A DNA stretch of 64,000 bases, taken from assembly GCF_017353255.1 (NCBI RefSeq), contig NZ_JAFMYU010000027.1, positions 1-64,000 on the forward strand, read 5' to 3'. This document shows, one piece after another, positions 43,864 through 50,597 of the stretch. Position 1 is the first letter of the stretch. Each line of letters begins with the position of its first letter. Source of the stretch: Fibrella aquatilis (GTDB lineage: Bacteria > Bacteroidota > Bacteroidia > Cytophagales > Spirosomataceae). The notes under the pieces were generated by a model. The model ran no database searches. It was not told where the DNA came from and was given only the letters and a program-made list of their open reading frames with translations. The position numbers were made by a program, and so were the translations under genes.

Positions 43864-44025
43864 AGGTAGGTGTCGTTTCCCTTGTGCGTTGTTCTGTTGG
43901 TTGTACTCGTATTCTCAAGGTACACCTTAAAAACAAAAAATCAGCCTGTCTAGATCGGAAATAAGTGATTCGGATTGGGCTGCACGGGTGGCTCAGGGTT
44001 TTGCGGTGAAAAATCATGACTACAG

Positions 44026-44056
44026 TTTGCCTTCCACAAAATCGTGCGTACCTTTG
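44026..44056 (+). promoter_or_regulatory. Promoter of tRNA-Leu
   Basis: TTTG at 44026-44029, 19 nt, TACCTTTG at 44049-44056: exact match to the Bacteroidota consensus spacing. It lies 61 nt upstream of the tRNA. Confidence 0.7.
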
Positions 44057-44117
44057 CGGGCCAAAACAGTGAATCTCGACAGCGGTACGTCGGTTTTTGG
44101 TTCACGGTTGACCACCT

Positions 44118-44199
44118 GCGGGCGTGGCGAAATTGGTAGACGTGCCAGACTTAGGATCTGGTGCCGCAAGGCATGGGGGTTCGAGTCCCTCCGCCCGTA
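44118..44199 (+). tRNA. tRNA-Leu (anticodon UAG)
   Basis: 82 nt from GCGGGCGTGGCG to CTCCGCCCGTA. The acceptor stem pairs 7 bp with a terminal G-U. Anticodon arm CCAGA-CTTAGGA-TCTGG gives TAG; there is a long variable arm (TGCCGCAAGGCA) as expected for Leu, and the T-arm is GGGGGTTCGAGTCCCTC. CCA is not encoded. It decodes CUN codons. Hairpin H10 follows 15 nt later. Confidence 0.96.
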
Positions 44200-44214
44200 C
44201 AGAAGTTAATTGCG

Positions 44215-44290
44215 AATGAGCGATTGAGTGAATGAGTGAATACAAAACGGCCTTTTTCGGCCTATTCGCTCCATCACTCATTCGCTCATT
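44215..44290. repeat. Hairpin H10 with octamer arms
   Basis: Arms 44215-44241 and 44264-44290 pair 23 of 27. They are made of degenerate 8-nt units (AATGAGCG, ATTGAGTG, AATGAGTG). It lies between tRNA-Leu and tig, and an apparent N-terminal extension of trigger factor is encoded here. Confidence 0.85.
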
Positions 44291-44315
44291 CACTCATTTT
44301 AAACCAAATAGAATT

Positions 44316-45686
44316 GTGGATATATCCCTTGAAAAAGCGGGCGACACCAACGCGTCGCTTGTGATTACGCTGAAACCCGAAGACTACAAGCCCGAAGTCG
44401 ACAAGAAGCTAAAGCAGTATGGTAAGCAGGTGCAGCTCAAGGGGTTCCGCCCCGGCCACGTGCCTGCCGCCGTGGTGCAGAAGATGTACGGCAAGGGTAT
44501 TCTGGTAGAAGAGATCAACGCCATGCTCAGCAAATCGGTGAGCAGTTATATCCGCGAAAACAAGCTTCAGGTGGTAGGTGACCCCGTGCCCGACCGCTCG
44601 CAGGCCGACGCCATCGACTGGGACACGCAGGACGAGTTTACGTTTAGCTACCAACTGGGTCTGGCCTCTGATTTCGACGTTGATCTGGCTTCGCTGGGGG
44701 CTATTCCCCGCTACGAAATCGAAGCCGGTGAAGCTGAAGTAGACAGCACCATTGTTGATCTGCAAAAGCGTTTCCATGAGCATCAGCACGCCGAAGAAGC
44801 CGCCGAAGGTGATACCATCTTTGGTGAACTGGTGCAGTTGACCGGCGCCGACGAAAACGCCACCAAGCTGGAAACTAAAACGGCGCTGCCGCTCGATAAA
44901 GTGGCTCCAGATGCACTGGGGGCTTTTATTGGTAAGAAAAAAGGCGAAACGATCACCTTCGACATGGCCGCTGCTTTCCCTAATGAGAAGGACCGCGCGC
45001 TGGCAACGGGCGTGAAGAAAGAAGAAGCGGCTAACCTGGTGGGCGATTTTTCGTTCACGATTGAAGACGTAACGCGCCACGCCCCGGCAGAACTGAACCA
45101 GGCGTTTTTCGATAAAGTGCTGGGTGTGGGTGCTGCCGAAGATGAGGCTACCTTCCGCACCAAAGTGCATGAGATCATCACGCAGAACTATGGCCGTGAA
45201 GCTGACAATATGCTTCGTGCCGACATCGAGAAAGCGCTGCTCGACAATACGCTCATCAGCCTGCCCGATGAGTTTTTGAAAGACTGGCTCCTGACCATCA
45301 ACGAAGGCAAATTCACGCCCGAGCAGGTAGAGGAGCAGTATGACGATTTCGCCAAGTCGGCCAAGTTGCAGCTCATTAAAAACAAAATTGCCGAACAGGC
45401 CGACATCAACGTGAACCCCGACGAGGTGCTGGAAGCCACCCGCCAGATGGTGCGCGATCAGTTTGGTTTTGCCGCCGGTAGTGATGACGACGGTATGAGC
45501 GAGACCATTGACAAAATTGCCCGCAACTACCTCATGGACGAGAAGAACAACGGCCAGAATTATACGGCTACGTTCAACCGCGTGTATGACGATAAAGTGA
45601 TGGAGTACATTAAATCGAAGGTGACGATTGAGGCGCAACCCATCTCGATGGAGGGCTTCCGCGACCGCGCCGCCGCGACCCGCTAG
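44316..45686 (+). CDS. tig: Trigger factor (ribosome-associated chaperone, PPIase)
   Basis: 456 residues from GTG 44316, which gives the Bacteroidota-type N-terminus M-DISLEKAGDTNASLVITL; the ATG at 44232 lies in hairpin H10 and is rejected. The ribosome-binding domain includes the signature loop GFRPGHVPAAVV (about residues 40-50); the FKBP-like domain starts near EEAAEGDTIFGELVQL; the C-terminal chaperone domain is complete. It holds nascent chains at the ribosome exit. A strong symmetric terminator follows the stop. Confidence 0.94.
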   Translation: MDISLEKAGDTNASLVITLKPEDYKPEVDKKLKQYGKQVQLKGFRPGHVPAAVVQKMYGKGILVEEINAMLSKSVSSYIRENKLQVVGDPVPDRSQADAIDWDTQDEFTFSYQLGLASDFDVDLASLGAIPRYEIEAGEAEVDSTIVDLQKRFHEHQHAEEAAEGDTIFGELVQLTGADENATKLETKTALPLDKVAPDALGAFIGKKKGETITFDMAAAFPNEKDRALATGVKKEEAANLVGDFSFTIEDVTRHAPAELNQAFFDKVLGVGAAEDEATFRTKVHEIITQNYGREADNMLRADIEKALLDNTLISLPDEFLKDWLLTINEGKFTPEQVEEQYDDFAKSAKLQLIKNKIAEQADINVNPDEVLEATRQMVRDQFGFAAGSDDDGMSETIDKIARNYLMDEKNNGQNYTATFNRVYDDKVMEYIKSKVTIEAQPISMEGFRDRAAATR

Positions 45687-45704
45687 TCGTCTCGCTGTTT
45701 TCGT

Positions 45705-45740
45705 AAAAAAGGCCCTGTGAACGTTCACAGGGCCTTTTTT
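45705..45740. terminator. Symmetric bidirectional terminator after tig
   Basis: AAAAAAGGCCCTGTGAAC is followed directly by its exact complement ending in TTTTTT: a loop-less 18-bp palindrome with A/T-runs at both ends. Confidence 0.92.
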
Positions 45741-45758
45741 ATGTAGAGTCCAGATGAG

Positions 45759-46109
45759 TTAAAACTCGGCTTTCGGGTTGCCGTATCCTGCTGCCACCAT
45801 GTTGTTTATTTCGTTCACACTACAACCGCACGACTTCGCCCGTAGGATGCTTTCGTCGCAGGCGAAGGCGATGTGGAGGCTGTTGACGGCAGCGGGGATA
45901 TTGGCGGGGGACCAGATCTCCACCGGTAGCGGACGGTTGTAGCGCGGCGTCTCGCCATTCTTTGCGTGGAGTACGTCCCACTGCGCCGTATGCACCAACA
46001 TCAGCGACCGCACCCCCACGGAATACGTCTCCCGCACGGCCAGTTCCGGCGCATCGGGCATCAGATCACCAAACACAAACTCAGGGCTATTCTGCGCCCG
46101 AATATGTAT
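45759..46109 (-). pseudogene. Fused gene remnants: alpha/beta-hydrolase start joined to Gfo/Idh end
   Basis: The open frame from 46109 reads RAQNSPEFVFGDLMPDAPEL ... YSVGVRSLMLV ... YNRPLPVEIW, like the N-terminal region of PAF-acetylhydrolase-type alpha/beta hydrolases. After ~60 codons it switches to AAVNSLHIAFACDESI, matching the C-terminus of the Gfo/Idh protein at 47255. A 1-nt deletion relative to that copy (45840s) bypasses the stop seen there and runs on to 45759. No start codon context or catalytic residues remain. Family identification of the first part is from memory and moderate. Confidence 0.6.
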
Positions 46110-46749
46110 CTAAAAAACGTACTGCTTCTCTCAAGCCGTCGTAAAGTGCTAACTTACTTTTACGGCTAGACGGATGAAAATAATTTACTATGTTTATTCC
46201 TTTCCATGTATAGAAACCCCAATCATTTGAAGCCGTATTTACATTTTCAACTCCAAAAAGAGCTTCTACAAACCAATTGTACTTAAAGCAACAAATAATG
46301 ATTGTGGGAGCAATTTCCTGTATCTGACGAAGTAATAAGGATCGGGTTTTTATTATGTATTCTCCAATTATAGCAGAGTTGGATGAAGACCCGCCACATA
46401 CTTTTTTCACATTAATAAAAGCAATTGATTTTAATGCTTCATGCTTTCTATCAGCATCTTGAGCTTCAGCGTAAGGAGGAAAATTATTGGATATTCCATA
46501 AGCCCATTCACTTATTCTATGAGAAAAGGTGTACATAACATGCTGTTTCCACCAATCAGAATAGCTGGGATTGTCTTCGTATTCACGATTTAATTTATTG
46601 TGCTCTTTCGCTATAAAAAGAATTTTTATCTTCTGCTTGTTGCATAATTCGTCATTTATTATGCCATCCGATATAAACAGATTGCTATAATCTACAAGTC
46701 CTAATTTTTTGTATAGATCGACAAATTCAGCTTGAAGGTCTGTATTCAT
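46087..46749 (-). CDS. AT-rich accessory ORF, uracil-DNA-glycosylase-fold-like
   Basis: 220 residues, markedly AT-rich against GC-rich surroundings. KIKILFIAKEHNKLNREYED, ALKSIAFINVKKVCGGSSSN, PTIIICCFKYNWFVEALFG and VNYFHPSSRKSKLALYDGL give the order strand/loop, N-containing strand, Rossmann strand and HPS motif of the UDG superfamily. The HPSS may stand for the UDG H-S-P/H-P-S loop. Enzymatic activity is unproven. Its last ~23 nt overlap the hydrolase remnant out of frame, and its upstream side abuts the clipped DUF433 gene, so it looks like inserted DNA. Confidence 0.65.
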   Translation of the reverse strand: MNTDLQAEFVDLYKKLGLVDYSNLFISDGIINDELCNKQKIKILFIAKEHNKLNREYEDNPSYSDWWKQHVMYTFSHRISEWAYGISNNFPPYAEAQDADRKHEALKSIAFINVKKVCGGSSSNSAIIGEYIIKTRSLLLRQIQEIAPTIIICCFKYNWFVEALFGVENVNTASNDWGFYTWKGINIVNYFHPSSRKSKLALYDGLREAVRFLDTYSGAE

Positions 46750-46778
46750 AGCTATAGATTTTTTTAAAAAATTATAAA

Positions 46779-46973
46779 TTAAGATGGCTTGTACATAATT
46801 GCCGCCAATATATCTACCTCTTCCAAATGGGGGTACATCGTTACCAGATCAGCCGGGGTGGCTCCTTCAGAGAGTTTGCGCAGGATGAGTTCGACGGTGA
46901 TGCGGGTGCCTTTGATGACGGGCTTACCCAACATGACCTGGTGATTGGCGGTGATACGGCTGAGGTAGGTCAT
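46779..46973 (-). CDS. DUF433 antitoxin-like protein, C-terminally clipped
   Basis: 64 residues: YLSRITANHQVMLGKPVIKG, TRITVELILRKLSEGATPAD and YPHLEEVDILAAI match the DUF433 (VapB45-like) HTH core. The family normally continues another ~8-12 residues (A-A-x-Y-A-type ending); here it becomes MYKPS and stops where the AT-rich sequence begins. DUF433 genes often precede a PIN/DUF5615-like toxin; none follows here. ATGA overlap with the upstream 58-aa ORF. Confidence 0.75.
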   Translation of the reverse strand: MTYLSRITANHQVMLGKPVIKGTRITVELILRKLSEGATPADLVTMYPHLEEVDILAAIMYKPS

Positions 46974-47146
46974 TGTAATTTGCGTTTTGCAATTGGTTGT
47001 TCTATTATATCGCCTCCGTTAGCAGGAAACTCGTCCTGGTCGGATTGCTTTTCAGTTGGTATAATTCGGACAAGCAGCAACTCCTCAAGGGTGCGGAGCA
47101 GGTTGATCGCCTTGGGGTGAATCAGTTCAATCAAGACAGTGCTCAT
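46970..47146 (-). CDS. Small ORF (58 aa) upstream of DUF433
   Basis: Start at 47146: MSTVLIELIHPKAINLLRTL, then EELLLVRIIP, a Gln/Asp/Glu stretch and a basic end PIAKRKLQ; stop overlaps the DUF433 ATG (ATGA). The beginning has the look of the short helical proteins that accompany toxin-antitoxin-type genes in Bacteroidota. Too short for most gene finders. Function unknown; coupling to DUF433 argues that it is real. Confidence 0.6.
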   Translation of the reverse strand: MSTVLIELIHPKAINLLRTLEELLLVRIIPTEKQSDQDEFPANGGDIIEQPIAKRKLQ

Positions 47147-47254
47147 ATCTAATTCAGTTTACTAGCAATATAAGGAATTATGTACTGTGTAGTTGACCAG
47201 TTTACCATTGAACAGGCAGTTACACAGCACATAATGCCGTTTACTCTCTCTATG

Positions 47255-48328
47255 CTACAGCCGCACGACTTCGCCGGTGCGTACGCTTTCGTCGCAGGCG
47301 AAGGCGATGCGGAGGCTGTTAACGGCGTCGGCAAGGTGGTCGGTGAGGTCGAGGTTTTCGGTGATGGCCTGGAGGAAATAGCGTTGCTCGCGGTTGCAAA
47401 GCTCCTGGTGATCCGGCTCGTCGGTCATGTCGATCCAGGTATCGGGCTGGGTAAACTCGTCGGTATCAGACAGTTGGGCGTGGTGTACGCGCAGTGATTC
47501 GGTCTTGGTATGGGCGTCCACATTGTCGGAGTTGCCGCCCGCCCCGGCGTTTTTCGCCACGATAGAGACGCAGCCTTTGGGGCCAATTACGTCTTTCACG
47601 AAGAAGGCCGTTTCGCTCACCATGGGTCCCCAGGCAGCTTCGTACCAGCCCACCGAGCCGTCGTCAAACCGCATCTGAAGCTGCCCGTAGTTGTAATTGT
47701 CGGCGGGGATCTCGTCGGTTAGCCGGGCACCGATGGCGCTTACCCAAACGGGCTTCGAGCGGGTCATCTGGCACATCACGTCGATGTAATGCACGCCACA
47801 GTCGACAATCGGGCTGAGTGATTTCATCAGGTTGCGGTGCACAGTCCACATGTAGCCGTGGCTTTGCTGGTTCAGGTTCATGCGCATCACCAGGGGCTTG
47901 CCCAGATGCTGCGCTTCGCTGATAAACCGCATCCAGGAGGGGTGAACCCGCAAAATATAGCCCACGACCACTTTTTTGCCCGCCTGCTGCGCCGCCGACA
48001 CTACGCGCTCCGACCCCGCCACGGTGTCGGCCAAGGGTTTTTCGATGAACACGTGGCACCCGGCTTCGAGGGCCATGATGGCAAAGGCCTCGTGGGTATC
48101 GGGGTAGGTCGAGATGCAAACGGCGTCAGGCCGGGTGTCGGCAAGGGCGGTGGCGTAGTCGTCGAAAAGGGGGTAGGCGCCGCCGAGTTTTTGGTTCAGC
48201 ACGACTTTGCTTTCGCCGGTGGAGACGAGGCCGACGATCTGGAAACCGTCGAGGGTATGGTAGGCGGTGGCGTGGGAAGCGCCCATGTTGCCGCAACCAA
48301 CAACCAGCACGCGTAGGGGAGAGGGCAT
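47255..48328 (-). CDS. Gfo/Idh/MocA-family oxidoreductase
   Basis: 357 residues from ATG 48328 (MPSPLRVLVVGCGNMGASHA); a GTG at 48352 is open. NAD(P)-binding GCGNMG, CISTYPDTHEAFAIMALEAG, the catalytic EKPLAD (Lys), then the C-terminal substrate domain with SPIVDCGVHYIDVM. Probably oxidises or reduces a sugar or polyol; substrate unknown. Its 3' end is duplicated, with a frameshift, in the remnant at 45759. Divergent from the ATP-grasp-like gene. Confidence 0.9.
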   Translation of the reverse strand: MPSPLRVLVVGCGNMGASHATAYHTLDGFQIVGLVSTGESKVVLNQKLGGAYPLFDDYATALADTRPDAVCISTYPDTHEAFAIMALEAGCHVFIEKPLADTVAGSERVVSAAQQAGKKVVVGYILRVHPSWMRFISEAQHLGKPLVMRMNLNQQSHGYMWTVHRNLMKSLSPIVDCGVHYIDVMCQMTRSKPVWVSAIGARLTDEIPADNYNYGQLQMRFDDGSVGWYEAAWGPMVSETAFFVKDVIGPKGCVSIVAKNAGAGGNSDNVDAHTKTESLRVHHAQLSDTDEFTQPDTWIDMTDEPDHQELCNREQRYFLQAITENLDLTDHLADAVNSLRIAFACDESVRTGEVVRL

Positions 48329-48454
48329 AGGGGGAATGAAAGATGAAGACACAACACCACAAAACTACACATTCACGGTATCGGATGAGGGCCGGTGACT
48401 GGTTTATAGGGCTGGTTTGTGGTGGGGTGCGTTACTTTACTACATCGCTCCAAT

Positions 48455-49540
48455 ATGACCCTCCGACAGCATCTCTTTCGCCTGACCCACTGGGAAACCT
48501 GGGATTACCGCATTAAACTCGTACCGCTGCTGCCCATCTGGTTCTGGCACTGCCTGCGGAGCCGGTCGCCCTGGTTTTTCACCCCGTCGAATCCCACGCT
48601 CACGTTCGGTGGCTTCGAGGGCGAAGGCAAGCGCGAGATGTACGAGCAACTCCCGCCCGATCTGTATCCAAAAAGCTTGTATATCAGCCCCAGTGACGAT
48701 TTCGACGGGATATCGCTACTCGTAACAAGCACATTTGGCCAGTATCCGGTGGCGGTGAAACCCAACGTCGGCATGATGGGGCTACTGTTTCGCATTATCC
48801 AGTCACCCCATGAGTTGCGGCTGTATCATGAGCAGGTGGGGGTGGATTACATCGTGCAGGAACTGATTACGTACCCCATTGAAGTCAGCGTGTTTTACTA
48901 CCGGATGCCGGGCGCGGAGCGGGGCACGATCACAGGCTTCGTACGCAAAGATGAACTGGCCGTGGTGGGTAATGGCCGCGCTACGCTCTGGACCCTGATG
49001 CAGGCCTACGCCCCCGTGCGCTATCGCCTGCCCGAAATGCAGGCGAAACACGCCAACCGCCTTAATATAGTGTTGCCTGCTGGAGAGGTATACTCTCTAA
49101 GCCACGCCCTGAACCAGACCCGTGGCGGGCAGTTGGTGAGCCTGGCCCACGAAAAAGACGACCAACTGCTAGCCCTTTTCGACCGCCTGAGCCATTACAC
49201 AGGGGCGTTTTACTTTGGCCGGTACGACATCAAAACCACGTCGGTAGCCGATCTGAAAGCGGGGCACAACTTCTCGATTCTGGAGTTTAACGGGGCCGGG
49301 GCCGCCCCGCATCATGTTTACGGGAATGGGCATTCGCTCTGGCAAGCCTATGACATCGTACTGCACCACTGGGCGATGCTGGCCCGTATTTCGCGCGAAA
49401 ACCACCGGCGCGGCGTGCCGTACTGGGGATTTCGGCGGGGCTGGAAGCAATTGAAAGACGCGCAAATTCACCTGCAACACCTCAAGGGCATGGACCTGAC
49501 GCTGCTCGTAGAACCGGATGTGGTTGGAGTAGGGGTGTGA
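48455..49540 (+). CDS. ATP-grasp-like protein of unknown function
   Basis: 361 residues from ATG 48455 (MTLRQHLFRLTHWETWDYRI); codons upstream are open but weak. The middle shows FGQYPVAVKPNVGMMGLLFR (lysine strand and glycine loop of ATP-grasp folds), DYIVQELITYPIEVSVFYYR, and FGRYDIKTTSV ... FSILEFNGAGAAPHHVYGNG (metal-binding E/N). An N-terminal helix precedes. ATP-grasp enzymes make carboxylate-amine ligations; no partner gene indicates the substrate. Hairpin H11 follows. Confidence 0.7.
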   Translation: MTLRQHLFRLTHWETWDYRIKLVPLLPIWFWHCLRSRSPWFFTPSNPTLTFGGFEGEGKREMYEQLPPDLYPKSLYISPSDDFDGISLLVTSTFGQYPVAVKPNVGMMGLLFRIIQSPHELRLYHEQVGVDYIVQELITYPIEVSVFYYRMPGAERGTITGFVRKDELAVVGNGRATLWTLMQAYAPVRYRLPEMQAKHANRLNIVLPAGEVYSLSHALNQTRGGQLVSLAHEKDDQLLALFDRLSHYTGAFYFGRYDIKTTSVADLKAGHNFSILEFNGAGAAPHHVYGNGHSLWQAYDIVLHHWAMLARISRENHRRGVPYWGFRRGWKQLKDAQIHLQHLKGMDLTLLVEPDVVGVGV

Positions 49541-49561
49541 TGAGAGTGGGGTGGCGGGTTG

Positions 49562-49686
49562 GCTACGCGCTCTAGGCCCCTCGACTGCGCTCGGGGTGAC
49601 AGGCAAGTAGAGTCAAGTCTGCTAAGCTAAGTTGACTCTACTTGCCTGTCACCCCGAGCGCAGTCGAGGGGCCTAGAGCGCGTAGC
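49562..49686. repeat. Longest perfect hairpin H11 (55-bp stem, 15-nt loop)
   Basis: Arms 49562-49616 and 49632-49686 are exact complements over 55 nt. Positions 49575-49601 repeat the inner arm of H4. The loop contains TGCTAAGCTAAG. It lies between convergent genes, just before a conventional terminator. Confidence 0.98.
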
Positions 49687-49706
49687 TTACAGAAAACAGC
49701 AAACAT

Positions 49707-49747
49707 AAAAAAAAGCCGTCCGGGGCAAATCCCGAACGGCCTTTTTT
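49707..49747. terminator. Bidirectional terminator
   Basis: Eight A, then AAGCCGTCCGGG ... CCCGAACGGCC and TTTTTTG. It is 20 nt from the BI-1 stop and serves the convergent pair together with H11. Confidence 0.9.
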
Positions 49748-49767
49748 GTAAAAATTAGCACTCACTT

Positions 49768-50484
49768 CTACCGGCGGTTGCCGAAGAAACGGAGCAGGTA
49801 GAGGAACATATTGACAAAGTCGAGGTAAAGGCGGAGGGCACCCATAATGGCTCCCTTGCGCTCTTCCTGTGGGGTTAGTCCCAGAGTAATCATGGCCTTA
49901 ATGCGCTGAGTGTCGTAGGCCGTTAAGCCCGTGAAAATCAGCACACCCACGAAACTCGTAATCCAGTAGACCGTTTCGCTGTGCAGGAAAATATTCACCA
50001 CCGACGCGATAATCAGGCCGATGAGACCCATAAACAGCAGGTTGCCCCAACTACTTAGGTCCGTTTTGGTGAAGTACCCGTAGGCACTCATGGCCCCAAA
50101 CGTACCCGCCGTAATGAAGAACGTCGATGCAATAGACGAGCCGGTGTACAGCAGGAATATAACGGCCATGGTGAGGCCGTTGAGGGCCGCGTAGGCAATA
50201 AACAGAGCCGTGGCTGCCGTTGGCGTCAGTTTATTGATAGCCGCCGACAAGCCCATCACCATCAGCACTTCGCCGATGAGTAACCCGTAGAAAACCAGCC
50301 GGTTACTGAAAATCATGGTCAGCAACGTTTCTGACGAAGCCGTGTAAATCGAGACTACCGCCGTAATCAGCAGGGCTATGCTCATCCAGCCATATACCTG
50401 CGACATAAAGGCGGCCTGCTCGCGCTGAATGTCTTCGGGCGTGAGGTACCTGTTTTGAACAAAAGATTGATTCTGATTCTCCAT
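49768..50484 (-). CDS. Bax inhibitor-1/YccA-family membrane protein
   Basis: 238 residues with seven hydrophobic helices. The N-terminal YLTPEDIQREQAAFMSQVYG (first-helix signature), the helix pair around FGAMSAYGYFTKTDLSSWGN, GVLIFTGLTAYDTQRIK (YDTQ family motif) and the ending LRLYLDFVNMFLYLLRFFGN identify the BI-1/YccA (TMBIM) family, whose members act as pH-sensitive calcium leak channels. Solitary gene. Confidence 0.93.
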   Translation of the reverse strand: MENQNQSFVQNRYLTPEDIQREQAAFMSQVYGWMSIALLITAVVSIYTASSETLLTMIFSNRLVFYGLLIGEVLMVMGLSAAINKLTPTAATALFIAYAALNGLTMAVIFLLYTGSSIASTFFITAGTFGAMSAYGYFTKTDLSSWGNLLFMGLIGLIIASVVNIFLHSETVYWITSFVGVLIFTGLTAYDTQRIKAMITLGLTPQEERKGAIMGALRLYLDFVNMFLYLLRFFGNRR

Positions 50485-50597
50485 GCGACTGTCTGATCGA
50501 ACTGTTTGTAACGTAAAGCTAGTAAACGTACTGATTTAACCAAGTGGCTTACTAGTAGAACAAAATTCGGGGCCGTATAGTGTTTTCAAGCCTCAAA

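Noticed and set aside
44232-44315. N-terminal extension of trigger factor
   Set aside because: Encoded by the H10 hairpin; the GTG at 44316 gives the family-typical N-terminus.
46827-47120. Plus-strand frame over DUF433 and the 58-aa ORF
   Set aside because: The minus-strand DUF433 match and the ATGA coupling are much stronger evidence.
47149-47334. 61-codon minus frame at the Gfo/Idh tail
   Set aside because: It is the alternative frame of the same sequence; its translation resembles the frameshifted remnant at 45759 only because both read the same nucleotides out of frame.
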